Source of the DNA: JBLWXV01 sp048267245
Lineage (GTDB): Bacteria > Bdellovibrionota > Bacteriovoracia > Bacteriovoracales > Bacteriovoracaceae
Reading direction: 5' to 3'
Length of the DNA stretch: 64,000 bases
Assembly (NCBI GenBank): GCA_048267245.1
Contig: JBLWXV010000002.1
Coordinates: 496,001 to 560,000 of the forward strand
The notes under the pieces were generated by a model. That model was not told the DNA's origin and made no database searches. It was given only the letters and a program-made list of their open reading frames with translations. Of this stretch, positions 7,803-16,020 are shown one piece after another (the stretch's first letter is position 1; each line of letters begins with the position of its first letter). The position numbers and the translations under genes are program-made.

Positions 7803-8540
7803 TTAAATCTGTCCAAATCCCCCATCAGCAAAAATCTCAGCTCCAGCGATGTAGCTCGAGTCAGCACTGGCAAGAAAGAGAGCGACATTTGCCATCTCTT
7901 CTGGATTGCCAAATCTCTTCATGGGAACGGTGCTCGCCATTCCTGCTTTATGTTCATCATTCATTCCCATCTTGCCAAATATTGGCGTCTCAATTGGACC
8001 TGGTGAGAGAACATTAAAGCGAACTTGGTCGACTGGAATTTCCGCCGTCCATGTGCGGGCGAAGCTTCTAACTGCAGCTTTAGTGGCCGAGTAAACGCTC
8101 GAACCTGGAAAACCTTTGCTGCCAACAACTGAGGCAGTCAAAACCACTGTGCTTCCTTTGCTGAGAATAGGGAGGGCCTTGGCGACAGAGAAGTAAAGCC
8201 CTTTGACGTTAACGTTAAATTGTTGGTCGAAGTGTTCTGGTGAGGCCTCAATCGTCGGTGCAAATTGAGCGATCCCGGCGTTGGCAAAGAGCACATCGAG
8301 TTTGCCATATTTTGATTTGATATGAGCGTAGAGAGCGTCAAGCTCTTCAAGTTTGCTGACGTCGGTTTGCACGACATCGAAGTCTTGACCTAATTCGAGC
8401 TTTGCCTTTTCAAAGCTCTTAGCTGAGCTTGCGGTGATGATGACCTGGGCACCTTCGGCCTTGTAGAGTCTTGCGGTTGCGAGACCAATACCTGAGTTAC
8501 CACCTGTGACGAGAGCGATTTTTCCATTTAATTTAGCCAT
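7803..8540 (-). CDS. SDR-family NAD(P)-dependent oxidoreductase
   Basis: A classical short-chain dehydrogenase of 245 residues. It has the glycine-rich cofactor motif TGGNSGIG near residue 12, the NAG motif (FANAGIAQF), the catalytic Ser in TASVVGSKG and the YSATKAAVRSFA Tyr-x3-Lys pair, then LSPGPIETPIF. The C-terminus ends ADGGFGQ as is usual. The substrate is unknown. It is transcribed divergently from a TetR regulator, and two palindromes sharing a GAACCGATyGGTT core lie in the 118-bp spacer, so it is very probably the regulator's target. Such pairs are often induced by electrophiles, but the inducer here is unknown. Confidence 0.9.
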   Translation of the reverse strand: MAKLNGKIALVTGGNSGIGLATARLYKAEGAQVIITASSAKSFEKAKLELGQDFDVVQTDVSKLEELDALYAHIKSKYGKLDVLFANAGIAQFAPTIEASPEHFDQQFNVNVKGLYFSVAKALPILSKGSTVVLTASVVGSKGFPGSSVYSATKAAVRSFARTWTAEIPVDQVRFNVLSPGPIETPIFGKMGMNDEHKAGMASTVPMKRFGNPEEMANVALFLASADSSYIAGAEIFADGGFGQI

Positions 8541-8570
8541 TTTCTATATCCTTTGTTTGAAATCATTTAT

Positions 8571-8590
8571 TTTGAACCGATTGGTTCAAA
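8571..8590. promoter_or_regulatory. TetR-type operator 1 (distal to tetR, proximal to SDR)
   Basis: The palindrome TTTGAACCGATTGGTTCAAA has one mismatch between its 10-base arms. It lies 31 bp upstream of the SDR start codon. It shares the core GAACCGATyGGTT with a second palindrome whose centre is 52 bp away, next to the tetR start. Binding by the adjacent TetR protein is inferred from position and sequence. Confidence 0.75.
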
Positions 8591-8624
8591 ATAAATCAGG
8601 TCCAAGTTAAAATCAAGTACTTTT

Positions 8625-8640
8625 TGAACCGATCGGTTTT
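8625..8640. promoter_or_regulatory. TetR-type operator 2 (proximal to tetR)
   Basis: The second copy contains AACCGATCGGTT (8627-8638), a perfect 12-bp palindrome, 20 bp before the tetR ATG. Its centre is exactly 52 bp from that of operator 1, about five helical turns, so two repressor dimers would sit on the same DNA face. This fits autoregulation plus control of the divergent SDR gene. Confidence 0.75.
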
Positions 8641-8658
8641 TTATGTTATATTAAGCAC

Positions 8659-9204
8659 ATGGGACGCACTAAAAACTTCAACCGAGAAGATATTCTTAAA
8701 AAGGCCATCCAGCTCTTCTGGAAAAAAGGCTTTGTCGACACCAGTCTCTCAGATCTTGAGAAGGCGACAGGAGTCAATAAATCGGGGCTTTATTCTGAGT
8801 TTAAAGATAAGGAAGATATCTTTCTTGAAAGCATTAAGTACTATAAGGAAAATAATCCCGCCTTTGGGCACCTAGAGAAGCTACCACTGGGCTGGGACAA
8901 TATCGCTGATTTTCTGAAGGCGAACACCACTTGCACAGGCCAAAAGGGCTGCCTTCTAAGTAATACCCTGCGCGAGTATTCCATTATTCCGCAGAAGGTT
9001 TGCAATTACCTCGATCAAAACTCGACTTTGATGAATGAGCTGGTGCTTAAAAATGTTCAAGCGGCTACGTCAAATAAAAATCCAGAAATGCTCAGTAAGA
9101 TGATTTTGACCTTTGCTTCTGGGCTGAGTCTCAAGCTCAATGTGCTAAAGCCTGATCAGGTGGTGGATGAGATTGATGCCTTTTTGGAGCTGGTTCGCAG
9201 CTAG
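8659..9204 (+). CDS. TetR/AcrR-family transcriptional regulator
   Basis: A 181-residue TetR-type regulator. The N-terminal helix-turn-helix is clear: REDILKKAIQLFWKKGF, then VDTSLSDLEKATGVNKSGLYSEFKDKEDIFLESI. The C-terminal ligand-binding domain includes a TCTGQKGCLLSN segment common in regulators of the YcdC/AcuR-like type; its two Cys (TCTGQKGC) might be redox-sensitive, which is speculation. It is divergent from the SDR gene with two palindromic operators between them. Its stop codon abuts the stop codon of the convergent protease gene with no base between. Confidence 0.9.
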   Translation: MGRTKNFNREDILKKAIQLFWKKGFVDTSLSDLEKATGVNKSGLYSEFKDKEDIFLESIKYYKENNPAFGHLEKLPLGWDNIADFLKANTTCTGQKGCLLSNTLREYSIIPQKVCNYLDQNSTLMNELVLKNVQAATSNKNPEMLSKMILTFASGLSLKLNVLKPDQVVDEIDAFLELVRS

Positions 9205-10353
9205 CTACTTTTTACAAATATCAATCAGACTACTTTCAACACCAAATTCTTTTAGTCCATACTCTTTCTCTCGAGATCGATCGGCAAATCCATAGAAGTC
9301 CTTACCGCGAACGATCGATTTCCCACTCGTATCTTCGACATGAAGAAAGAGGCTTTGATGCTTGGTTTTGATCTCTATTGATTCATTTGGCCCGAAAGCA
9401 CTAAAGGATTTTGTCTGCCAACTTTGATCTTCAACCGAGCGATACTTGACGAGGACATTGACTGGGGCCTCACACAAAGAGCGAAGCGTGAAGGTACTAA
9501 GCTTCGTGCTCTCTTTGATAAAATTCTCTTGAATGTAGGGTATCCTAGAGAGTCGGTTGATTATTGTTTTAAAAGAATCCTGAGGATAGTGAATACTCTC
9601 GGCGCAGCCATCGAGTTCATTAAGCCCAAGTCCTCGCTTCGAATTTGTGAGAATTCCCTCCACATGGCCAGTTCGCATATTTACTAAGGCCGAACCCGAG
9701 TTATTTTTAAAGGCGTCCGAGTCTGTTTGCAGATAGGATTTGTTCTTTGAAAGAATTCTGCCACCGGGAGTGTAGGTGAAGGGGAGGCCTAAGGGATAGC
9801 CGAGGATGGCCACGGGATCGTGTAGTTCTGATTGATCGCGAGTGTCTATCTTGAGTACCTTGGCGTTTGGAACCGGGCGATCGAGCATCAGCACAGCGAA
9901 GTCTGCGTCTTGATTATGCTCATAGGCGAGAACTTTTGAGCAGTAGAAGATATCTTCATTCTTAAGCTTCGCCTTACTCTCGGTTGGAGAGTAATAGTGA
10001 TGAAAAAGCCAGGCATCGTCTGAGCAATCTGGAACGGAGTAGTCTTTGCAATGACCTGCGGTCACAAGAATATTGGGAGCAATGAGAAAGCCACTACAAC
10101 CGCCAAGGGTTCTGTAATTACTAAACTTCTCACCGGGGCACTGGTTTTGAATTTTACCAGTGGGATAACTCATCGTTTGATCATCAATCTTTGTTAGGTA
10201 CTTGGCACTCAGTTGTGTGGCGGTTGCTTCCGCTAGAATTGCCGGATTAAACTTTTGCAATTCTTCAAAGGCAATTCGGTTATCTTCGCCTACAATTGCG
10301 GCGCTCGCATTTAGAGCAATCAACGATATGAATAGGCTAAGAAAAATCTGCAC
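9205..10353 (-). CDS. Secreted trypsin-like (S1/V8-type) serine protease
   Basis: The 382-residue precursor has a signal peptide (MQIFLSLFISLIALNASA). The chymotrypsin-fold triad is visible: His101 in LVTAGHC, Asp151 in DADFAVLML, and Ser219 in KNNSGSALV (GNSGS-type, with Asn for the first Gly). GCSGFLIAPNILVTAGHC and GYPLGLPFTYTPGGRI are family hallmarks; the latter resembles V8/glutamyl-endopeptidase-like members. Past residue ~285 is a C-terminal extension of ~95 residues (RSLCEAPVNVLVKYR and onward) resembling a beta-sandwich. The first 50-70 residues after the signal could be a propeptide. It begins a minus-strand cluster of secreted proteins. Confidence 0.88.
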   Translation of the reverse strand: MQIFLSLFISLIALNASAAIVGEDNRIAFEELQKFNPAILAEATATQLSAKYLTKIDDQTMSYPTGKIQNQCPGEKFSNYRTLGGCSGFLIAPNILVTAGHCKDYSVPDCSDDAWLFHHYYSPTESKAKLKNEDIFYCSKVLAYEHNQDADFAVLMLDRPVPNAKVLKIDTRDQSELHDPVAILGYPLGLPFTYTPGGRILSKNKSYLQTDSDAFKNNSGSALVNMRTGHVEGILTNSKRGLGLNELDGCAESIHYPQDSFKTIINRLSRIPYIQENFIKESTKLSTFTLRSLCEAPVNVLVKYRSVEDQSWQTKSFSAFGPNESIEIKTKHQSLFLHVEDTSGKSIVRGKDFYGFADRSREKEYGLKEFGVESSLIDICKK

Positions 10354-10372
10354 TTTGAATGCTCCGCTTTAT

Positions 10373-11419
10373 TTACTGACAATTCTTAAAGTTCTTGAGA
10401 TTGGCCCTGATTTTAGCTCCTACCTTTAGTGCCATCACATCGACTTTCCAGTCTGGAATGTCTCTTTGGTAGAGCTTCTCATAGAGGTAGGCGAGTGTTC
10501 CCACACGAAGGCGATTTCCAATCATGCCTTGAGTGACGTAGCCCCAAAAGTGATATTGAAAACCGGGAATGTCACCGCCTTCCACTAGGCGCTCCATTTT
10601 ATATGAAACCACAGATGAAGTTCCGCGATTTACTGTGAGGGCGTCACCGCTAAAAATCCAGGGGATCACCCCAAGGGCAACAATGGGGTCGCGGTAAATT
10701 TCAACCGCTTTATCAAAGAGCTGCTCTGGTGTGACAGAGAAGTCATCTTGCTCAAGTAGCCACATAAAGAGCGGCGAAGAGAATTCATTGTGCCTTTGCG
10801 ACTCTAGGACAAACTCGTCGTATTTTTTATGCTTTGGATTTCCAATGGCGAGTTGATAGGGGTTTTTCTTATCGGCCAGCTCTCGAATGATATTTCCATT
10901 TTCATCTTTATAGGGAAACTTATAGTCCGCGACGTTGTAGAGATTTTCAGTAATTTGTTGCAAGAGATCTGCCTCAGCTCTGAGCTGAAATTTAGGTTCC
11001 TCTCCATTGAGGTATGAGATCTGGCGCTTCCTGGCCAGGTGAATAAATGAAGCGAAGTAATTCTCAGTGGGGCTTTTTAGTTCAAGTTTTGGATTGCCAT
11101 AGAGAATGAACGCATTTTGAAGGTAGTACTCTGAGCGGTCCATCGGAAAACCGGGAAGGCCAGTTATGCGCTCAACATATCGCGGGAGTGAGATCCCTGC
11201 AGGAATTGGATAGGCATCAACCCAAGGGTTGATGTCCTCTCTTAAAACTTTCAAAATGCCCCTTCTTAGCTCTCCTCTCGATTTATTTGGATAGGCCTTC
11301 TTGACTGAGCTTGCAACAGTGCAGGCGAATTTCTCCATTCGCGCTTCTGAGAAGTAGGTATCAATAGCGTGCGAAGACGCTGAAGAGAGTAGGACGAGGG
11401 TAGTGATGATCTTTTTCAT
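10373..11419 (-). CDS. Secreted protein of unknown function
   Basis: I do not recognise this 348-residue protein. It has a signal peptide (MKKIITTLVLLSSASSHA) and a mostly helical, Tyr/Arg-rich mature sequence. There is a Cys near the start (EKFACTVASS) and one near the C-terminus (NFKNCQ), which might form a disulfide. No catalytic motif stands out. It lies 19 bp upstream of the trypsin-like protease on the same strand, so the two may be co-transcribed. A 17-bp perfect palindrome (TGTCTAAA-N-TTTAGACA) sits 75 bp before its start and is a candidate operator. Confidence 0.7.
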   Translation of the reverse strand: MKKIITTLVLLSSASSHAIDTYFSEARMEKFACTVASSVKKAYPNKSRGELRRGILKVLREDINPWVDAYPIPAGISLPRYVERITGLPGFPMDRSEYYLQNAFILYGNPKLELKSPTENYFASFIHLARKRQISYLNGEEPKFQLRAEADLLQQITENLYNVADYKFPYKDENGNIIRELADKKNPYQLAIGNPKHKKYDEFVLESQRHNEFSSPLFMWLLEQDDFSVTPEQLFDKAVEIYRDPIVALGVIPWIFSGDALTVNRGTSSVVSYKMERLVEGGDIPGFQYHFWGYVTQGMIGNRLRVGTLAYLYEKLYQRDIPDWKVDVMALKVGAKIRANLKNFKNCQ

Positions 11420-11493
11420 AGTGTCCTAAGAATAGCTGTGAATTGAGTCAGCTAGGAGGACACTCCACGTATTTACATGGGCGCAGTTTTGAG

Positions 11494-11510
11494 TGTCTAA
11501 AGTTTAGACA
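11494..11510. promoter_or_regulatory. 17-bp palindrome, candidate operator (copy 1)
   Basis: A perfect 8-1-8 palindrome, TGTCTAAA-N-TTTAGACA, between two secreted-protein genes and upstream of the 10373-11419 gene. The same palindrome occurs again at 29954-29970, also in a promoter region. Two exact copies of a 16-base-specific site in intergenic DNA suggest a transcription-factor site. The regulator is unknown. Confidence 0.55.
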
Positions 11511-11511
11511 A

Positions 11512-12438
11512 TTAGGGCCCTAAAAAGAGTCCAAACCACACCTGCTCCCCATCCTCATAGCGAGATGGGTCCCGCTCCCAATCGCTCTCTGCTCCTTGGC
11601 GCTCGCGGCGAAAGTGGTTTTCCTCTTCGATTGCTTGGTGTTCACTTGCAATTCGGGAGAGCGTGCCGCACATGGTGTGTTTGGCGTGCACGAGTTCGTG
11701 AAAGAGGTTTTCAATGTAGGTAAAGGGGATCTGCTTGCGCTTAGCACTCCAAACCAAGTGAGAGCCTAATTCGGGCTGATCAAATCGAAAGCGAATCCTC
11801 GCGTCGGCACCTCTGCCATCAAAGACGGCGGTCGTTGCTCCAAGTGCACCTGTGTACCCCCCGCCACTTAGAGATGATTTATCGTCATTTATGAGAAGAC
11901 TCTTTTGGCATGACTTCATGTCTATAAAAAGAGTGCGCCCAACCTTTGAGTGCTTAATCTCTCGAAGTGCGCTAAGCATTCGCTTAAGATTGCTCTCAGA
12001 TTTTGAAGTAACGCTGATGTAGTCGTCAAAGATTGATTCTTTGTCTTCTAGTAATTCAAGTTCATCTCTAAAAAGTGAGTATTCAATTTGTGCTGGAATC
12101 AGGCCCTCATATTTTTCATATTGAGTTAGGACCACCTGATAAATTTCTTCAAGCCCACCGCTACTGCCGGTGATGTGAAGATCGTCTACGGCGATCTTGT
12201 AGCTACCCTCGCCGCCCATGAGCTTAAATTGAGGGCGATATTCTTTAAGAGCGTGGATAAGTCGCTCTCCAGAGTCAGTTGCAAAGATTTCAGCTAGAGA
12301 ATTTGTGAACTCTAAGACATTTGAGCGCTCTCCAGTAAAGCTAATATTTTGATATGACCAAGTGATTTGCGCCGCCGAGAGTTGGAAGCTACTGGTGAGT
12401 AAGAGCGCCATGAACTTGAGCTTTGTACTTACTCGCAT
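11512..12438 (-). CDS. Secreted HExxH metallopeptidase, M91 (NleD)-like
   Basis: The 308-residue precursor has a signal peptide ending near LSAA. The key motif is FHELVHAKH at residues 246-254: HExxH zinc ligands His247 and His251 followed by xxH. This resembles the M91 family (NleD-type effectors, HELxHAxH). A downstream EHQAIEEENHFRRE segment (~267-280) could provide the third ligand (Glu) and the family's ENxxR-like element. The N-terminal ~200 residues match nothing I recognise. Unlike NleD, this protein carries a Sec signal. It overlaps the upstream secreted-protein gene by 10 bp, so the two are coupled. The fold assignment rests on the motif only. Confidence 0.65.
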   Translation of the reverse strand: MRVSTKLKFMALLLTSSFQLSAAQITWSYQNISFTGERSNVLEFTNSLAEIFATDSGERLIHALKEYRPQFKLMGGEGSYKIAVDDLHITGSSGGLEEIYQVVLTQYEKYEGLIPAQIEYSLFRDELELLEDKESIFDDYISVTSKSESNLKRMLSALREIKHSKVGRTLFIDMKSCQKSLLINDDKSSLSGGGYTGALGATTAVFDGRGADARIRFRFDQPELGSHLVWSAKRKQIPFTYIENLFHELVHAKHTMCGTLSRIASEHQAIEEENHFRRERQGAESDWERDPSRYEDGEQVWFGLFLGP

Positions 12439-12977
12439 TGGAAAACCTCAAGGGCGTCATTGAAAGAACCACTTTGAACGCAGCTAATAATCTTCAATTC
12501 ATGATTGAGGCTAAGTGTTCCAGTGGTCTTGCGGCGAACACCGTTGTCACCGCACTTAAAATTAGAGTCGCGCTTAATTTCTACTGCAACTTGATTGAAG
12601 GCAGATATTTGAGTGACGCCCTCCCAGGCAATTTGCAGGTAATCTGACTGCCACTGCGCTGAGGGAGTCACCTCTGGTTCAACTTCACGGGTATATTGGT
12701 CTACATAAGGAGAGACGGTTGGGTGAAACTTTGCCGTCAGGTATCTTCTTGAAGTCGATTCTTCACTTTCTCCATGAAAGTAGAGAAAGGTTAGGTTGTC
12801 TTGAGCCTGTGAGCGGTAAACAAAGAGCTGAAAGTAATTATCAATTACCGAGCCATCTTCTAATTCTATGAACTTCGAAGCAGACGCAATACTGCAATTC
12901 CATAGGAAATTCTCTACTTGGGCCGCCTGGGATGCGAAGTTTGAGAGAAGGAGGATCGTGAGGGCGAGCCTTTTCAT
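12429..12977 (-). CDS. Secreted protein of unknown function, coupled to the metallopeptidase
   Basis: About 182 residues beginning MKRLALTILLLSNFASQA, a clear signal peptide. I chose ATG 12977 over an earlier in-frame ATG (13013) because it places the signal peptide at the N-terminus. The mature protein has four Cys (LWNCSIA, NFKCGDN, IISCVQ and VFQCE), consistent with two disulfides in a small extracytoplasmic domain. I do not recognise the family. Because its last 10 bp overlap the HExxH peptidase gene, it could be a chaperone, inhibitor or partner of that enzyme; this is inferred from position only. Confidence 0.65.
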   Translation of the reverse strand: MKRLALTILLLSNFASQAAQVENFLWNCSIASASKFIELEDGSVIDNYFQLFVYRSQAQDNLTFLYFHGESEESTSRRYLTAKFHPTVSPYVDQYTREVEPEVTPSAQWQSDYLQIAWEGVTQISAFNQVAVEIKRDSNFKCGDNGVRRKTTGTLSLNHELKIISCVQSGSFNDALEVFQCE

Positions 12978-13212
12978 AGAGATGCCTTGGTCTAGTTTTA
13001 TTCTGGATATCATACAAGGGCATTTGCCTACTCAAGGATTCTCTGAATTTTTTACATCGCTCAATTTGAGTTCCTTTTATTTTCTAGATGTTAGTGATTG
13101 ATTTTGCTTTGTATTTTTATATTCAAATAAGCTTGGTTAAAGTTAAGATATTAAAAAATAATTAGGTTTTGGTTAGTATTTGTTAAATCTTTTTATCAAG
13201 AAGGATTGATCC

Positions 13213-14544
13213 TTGATTTCTAGGTTGCTAAACCCATTTAGGGGTATATTTAATTTTTATGTTCGCTTAATTAAGTATCTCTCCCAAGAGGATAGTTTTC
13301 CTTCTGGTCATCTTGACGCTGCACAATTGAAAAAGCTTAGCTTGCAGAAGAATACTGCGGTTATTTGTATACTTGGTGCGCACGTTGGTTTTGGGATGTT
13401 TCTTTCTCGCTATCTTCTCGAAGGTAATCTCTCCGGTAGTGTGATGTTGATTTTGTATATGGACATTCTCGCTTTTATTGCGCCATTTGCAGCTAGAAAG
13501 TTTAATAGGTATGAAGAGGCAAATTTAATTATGTTTACACTTCTTCTAATCGCTCACTCAAAAAGAGCACTTGATACAGGCGGACTTTATAGTTCTGTAA
13601 GCATTTGGTTTGTAAGCTATCTTCTTCTCGCTCTAAACTTACTAACAGGTAGACGGCTTGTTATCTATTTCAGTCTATGTCTTCTAACACCAGTATTTCT
13701 CTATTTTTGCCACGTTAATGACTTCCTCGTTAACGAAAGTTTCGTTGCGACACCAGAAGTGAGATTCTTCGTATTTATGATTGGTGTAATGATGTGCATG
13801 GTTGGCCTTTATGCATACATTATGAATCAGCGAATGATTGCTCAGAATACCCTTCTCTTTGAGCGTGAGATGGCCGCAGTCGATAAGACACTCGCCATTG
13901 GGCATTTCGCAGCTAATCTCACCCATGAGATTTCTAGCCCTACAAACCTGATTAAAAATCAGATTTCCGACTTTCCTGAATCTGGTGGTGGGGAGCGATT
14001 AAAGGTCATTGAACGGGCCACAAATCAACTTCTCTCGACCATACGAGATATTAGACTCATCTCTGCAACTAACTCTGACTTTGAATTTGATTGTATCTCA
14101 ACGGATGATCTGATTGCCATTGCCAGGAGCTGCTTTGCGAATCTCGGTGGGCGCGCTCGCTTGGGAGTAGACCTTGAAGTCAGAAATAATAGTGAGTTAA
14201 ATGAGCTTAAGATCCACAAAAGTCTATTTAAACATGCACTTAATAACATAATTGATAATGCAATTTACGCACTTGAAAAGGTGAGACGTGAGCGCAATCC
14301 CTATCTTGGAATTGAGATTGATTCTGAGGGGGGGGGCCTCGTGATTCGAATTGCAAATAATGGAGATTTAATTCCTGAAGAAATTCGCTACAGGATTTTC
14401 GAGCAATTCTTCACTACTAAAGGTGAGGGAAAGGGCTCGGGGATAGGTCTCTATTTATCGCGAAAAATTGTCGAGCGCCATGGAGGCAAATTGGGACTCT
14501 TGTCGACTGATGATCTCGTAACGTTTGAAATCAAGATTCCTTAG
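13213..14544 (+). CDS. Membrane sensor histidine kinase
   Basis: A 443-residue kinase starting at TTG 13213 with AAGGAT 6-10 bases upstream. The N-terminal ~210 residues contain about six hydrophobic segments and no large periplasmic domain, so it is an intramembrane-type sensor. The phosphoacceptor is His238 (FAANLTHEISSPTNL), followed by the N box NNIIDNAIYAL and, later, IRIANNG (G1) and GKGSGIGLYLSRKIVERHGG (G2). A run of nine G (14328-14336, near codon 372) lies between the N box and G1, so slippage there would remove ATP binding. The response regulator follows 54 bp downstream. Confidence 0.9.
   Translation: MISRLLNPFRGIFNFYVRLIKYLSQEDSFPSGHLDAAQLKKLSLQKNTAVICILGAHVGFGMFLSRYLLEGNLSGSVMLILYMDILAFIAPFAARKFNRYEEANLIMFTLLLIAHSKRALDTGGLYSSVSIWFVSYLLLALNLLTGRRLVIYFSLCLLTPVFLYFCHVNDFLVNESFVATPEVRFFVFMIGVMMCMVGLYAYIMNQRMIAQNTLLFEREMAAVDKTLAIGHFAANLTHEISSPTNLIKNQISDFPESGGGERLKVIERATNQLLSTIRDIRLISATNSDFEFDCISTDDLIAIARSCFANLGGRARLGVDLEVRNNSELNELKIHKSLFKHALNNIIDNAIYALEKVRRERNPYLGIEIDSEGGGLVIRIANNGDLIPEEIRYRIFEQFFTTKGEGKGSGIGLYLSRKIVERHGGKLGLLSTDDLVTFEIKIP
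14328..14336 (+). repeat. Poly-G (G9) tract within the histidine kinase gene
   Basis: Nine consecutive G bases, encoding part of SEGGGLV, between the N box and G1 box of the kinase. Runs of this length are classic slipped-strand contingency loci. In the frame shown here the gene is intact. Confidence 0.9.
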
Positions 14545-14598
14545 AGTTTTTTTGTGTTGCGCCTTGGTGGTTGCTACTGAAATAGAATTTAATTGAGT

Positions 14599-15270
14599 AT
14601 GCATCAGATTACAATTTTAGACGATTCATTGGATTCTTGTGTCGAGGTTCTCGCAGCGCTTGAGGGTTATGTTGTCCATACATTTTCAAATTTAGATGAT
14701 CTACTTGCGAGTCCAAATCTTAGCGATACTACACTTTTTCTCATTGATATCCACTTAGGTCCCAGCATGAAGGGGGGCAATGCCCTTGTACATATTCGCA
14801 ATAAAATCAAGAATGATATTGATGCTTGCTTTATGACCGGAGAGAACTTTCCGCTCACTATGTCTGAACATCATAGTGTGAGAGCGCTCGATTTTATCTA
14901 TAAGTATGCCTCCAGGTTGGAGATTCGCGCACGTATTGATCATTGCATTAAAAAGATCAGGCGCGAATATAAAGTAGGCAAGAGTTTGTTCTATGTCGGC
15001 GAACTCACTGTGAGTTTAGATGGTCGGTTGATGGACCTCACAATGCTTGAATTAAAAATTTTGAAGGCGCTTTTCTTTTATGATGCTCATATCAAACCTT
15101 GTCTTAAATCATTAATTATCGAAATGGTTTGGAGTGGAGCTTATGTTGAGGATAAGACTCCTCGAGTTCACATTTATAACCTCAATAAAAAGTTAGAGGC
15201 TTCTGATTTGAAAATTAGAATATCTCGAAGCGGGGAGATTAGTATTGATGAAGGTGATTGTAGTAGTTAA
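14599..15270 (+). CDS. Response regulator, receiver plus winged-helix DNA-binding domain
   Basis: About 223 residues. The receiver domain has the acidic pair in ILDDSLDS, phosphoacceptor Asp50 in FLIDIHLG, the Thr in CFMTGEN and the Lys in IYKYAS. The C-terminal ~90 residues (VGELTVSLDGRLMDLTMLELKILKALF, with RVHIYNLNKKL as the likely recognition helix) look like a divergent OmpR-type winged helix. TTG 14593 and ATG 14599 are both possible starts; ATG is preferred. It follows the histidine kinase by 54 bp and is its likely partner. It overlaps the convergent HEAT-repeat gene by 4 bp. Confidence 0.85.
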   Translation: MHQITILDDSLDSCVEVLAALEGYVVHTFSNLDDLLASPNLSDTTLFLIDIHLGPSMKGGNALVHIRNKIKNDIDACFMTGENFPLTMSEHHSVRALDFIYKYASRLEIRARIDHCIKKIRREYKVGKSLFYVGELTVSLDGRLMDLTMLELKILKALFFYDAHIKPCLKSLIIEMVWSGAYVEDKTPRVHIYNLNKKLEASDLKIRISRSGEISIDEGDCSS

Positions 15271-15959
15271 TCAATTTTTTCAACAGCTTTTATCGCTCTA
15301 TTCCTTGAGGAATAATTAGAATCGACTTCAATAATTTTCTTAAGTACTGGAATTGCTTCCTTTGCGTCCTTCCCAATCAACCCAATCATCTCAATGGCCA
15401 AGTCGCGGTTCTTATTCTTCTCGTCCTGAACAATAGGAATCAAACTCACTAAGAGCCTCTTGCCGAATTTCTTCGCAAATTCCCCATAGTCATATACTCG
15501 ATTCCAAGAGTGCTTGAGGAGAAGATCTATCTCCTCTTTTGAATTAATGGGAGTATTGACGAGGGCCTTCATGACATTTCCTCTCACTCGAAAGTCCTTG
15601 TGAGTTTCAAGGAGGTTAAAGAGATCGCTTCTAAGTTTAAACGCCACATCAGGCATCATGGTGAGATAGAAAGTCGCATCTTCTACGGTTTTATTCTTCT
15701 GACTGGTAAGTCTCTTCTTTATGGCCTCAAGGCTTGGAACAACTTTGCATTGCAATCCTTCAGTGAGACAGAATTCAATTACGGCCTTTCTCTGATGTTC
15801 GGCCTCAACCTTTGAAAAGAGTTTTTCAGAATGAGCTTTGAGAAGCGAGATAACTGATTTTTTCTGGGTCTTTATTTTTGCAATCTTTGCTTCTTCCTCT
15901 GGAATCGTCTCATCAAGTCGCTCGAGCTCTTGATTCATTCCTCGTACGTAATCCATCAT
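15267..15959 (-). CDS. HEAT-repeat-like protein, probably 5'-truncated
   Basis: From the first ATG the product is 230 residues: an N-terminal coiled coil (about residues 8-50, LERLDETIPEEEAKIAKIK), then two or three HEAT-like alpha-hairpins (RVRGNVMKALVN, DLAIEMIGLIGKDAKEAIPVL and SSRNRAIKAVEKI). The frame stays open a further 19 codons upstream with protein-like content (DFGFAEGADSEESRN) but no start codon, until a stop at 16017-16019 just next to the palindromic repeat at 16021. This suggests that the true N-terminus was lost when the repeat arrived. No signal peptide is visible in what remains. Confidence 0.6.
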   Translation of the reverse strand: MMDYVRGMNQELERLDETIPEEEAKIAKIKTQKKSVISLLKAHSEKLFSKVEAEHQRKAVIEFCLTEGLQCKVVPSLEAIKKRLTSQKNKTVEDATFYLTMMPDVAFKLRSDLFNLLETHKDFRVRGNVMKALVNTPINSKEEIDLLLKHSWNRVYDYGEFAKKFGKRLLVSLIPIVQDEKNKNRDLAIEMIGLIGKDAKEAIPVLKKIIEVDSNYSSRNRAIKAVEKID

Positions 15960-16020
15960 GAAGTTTCGTGATTCTTCACTGTCGGCGCCCTCGGCGAATC
16001 CGAAGTCCTCAATCTCCTAT

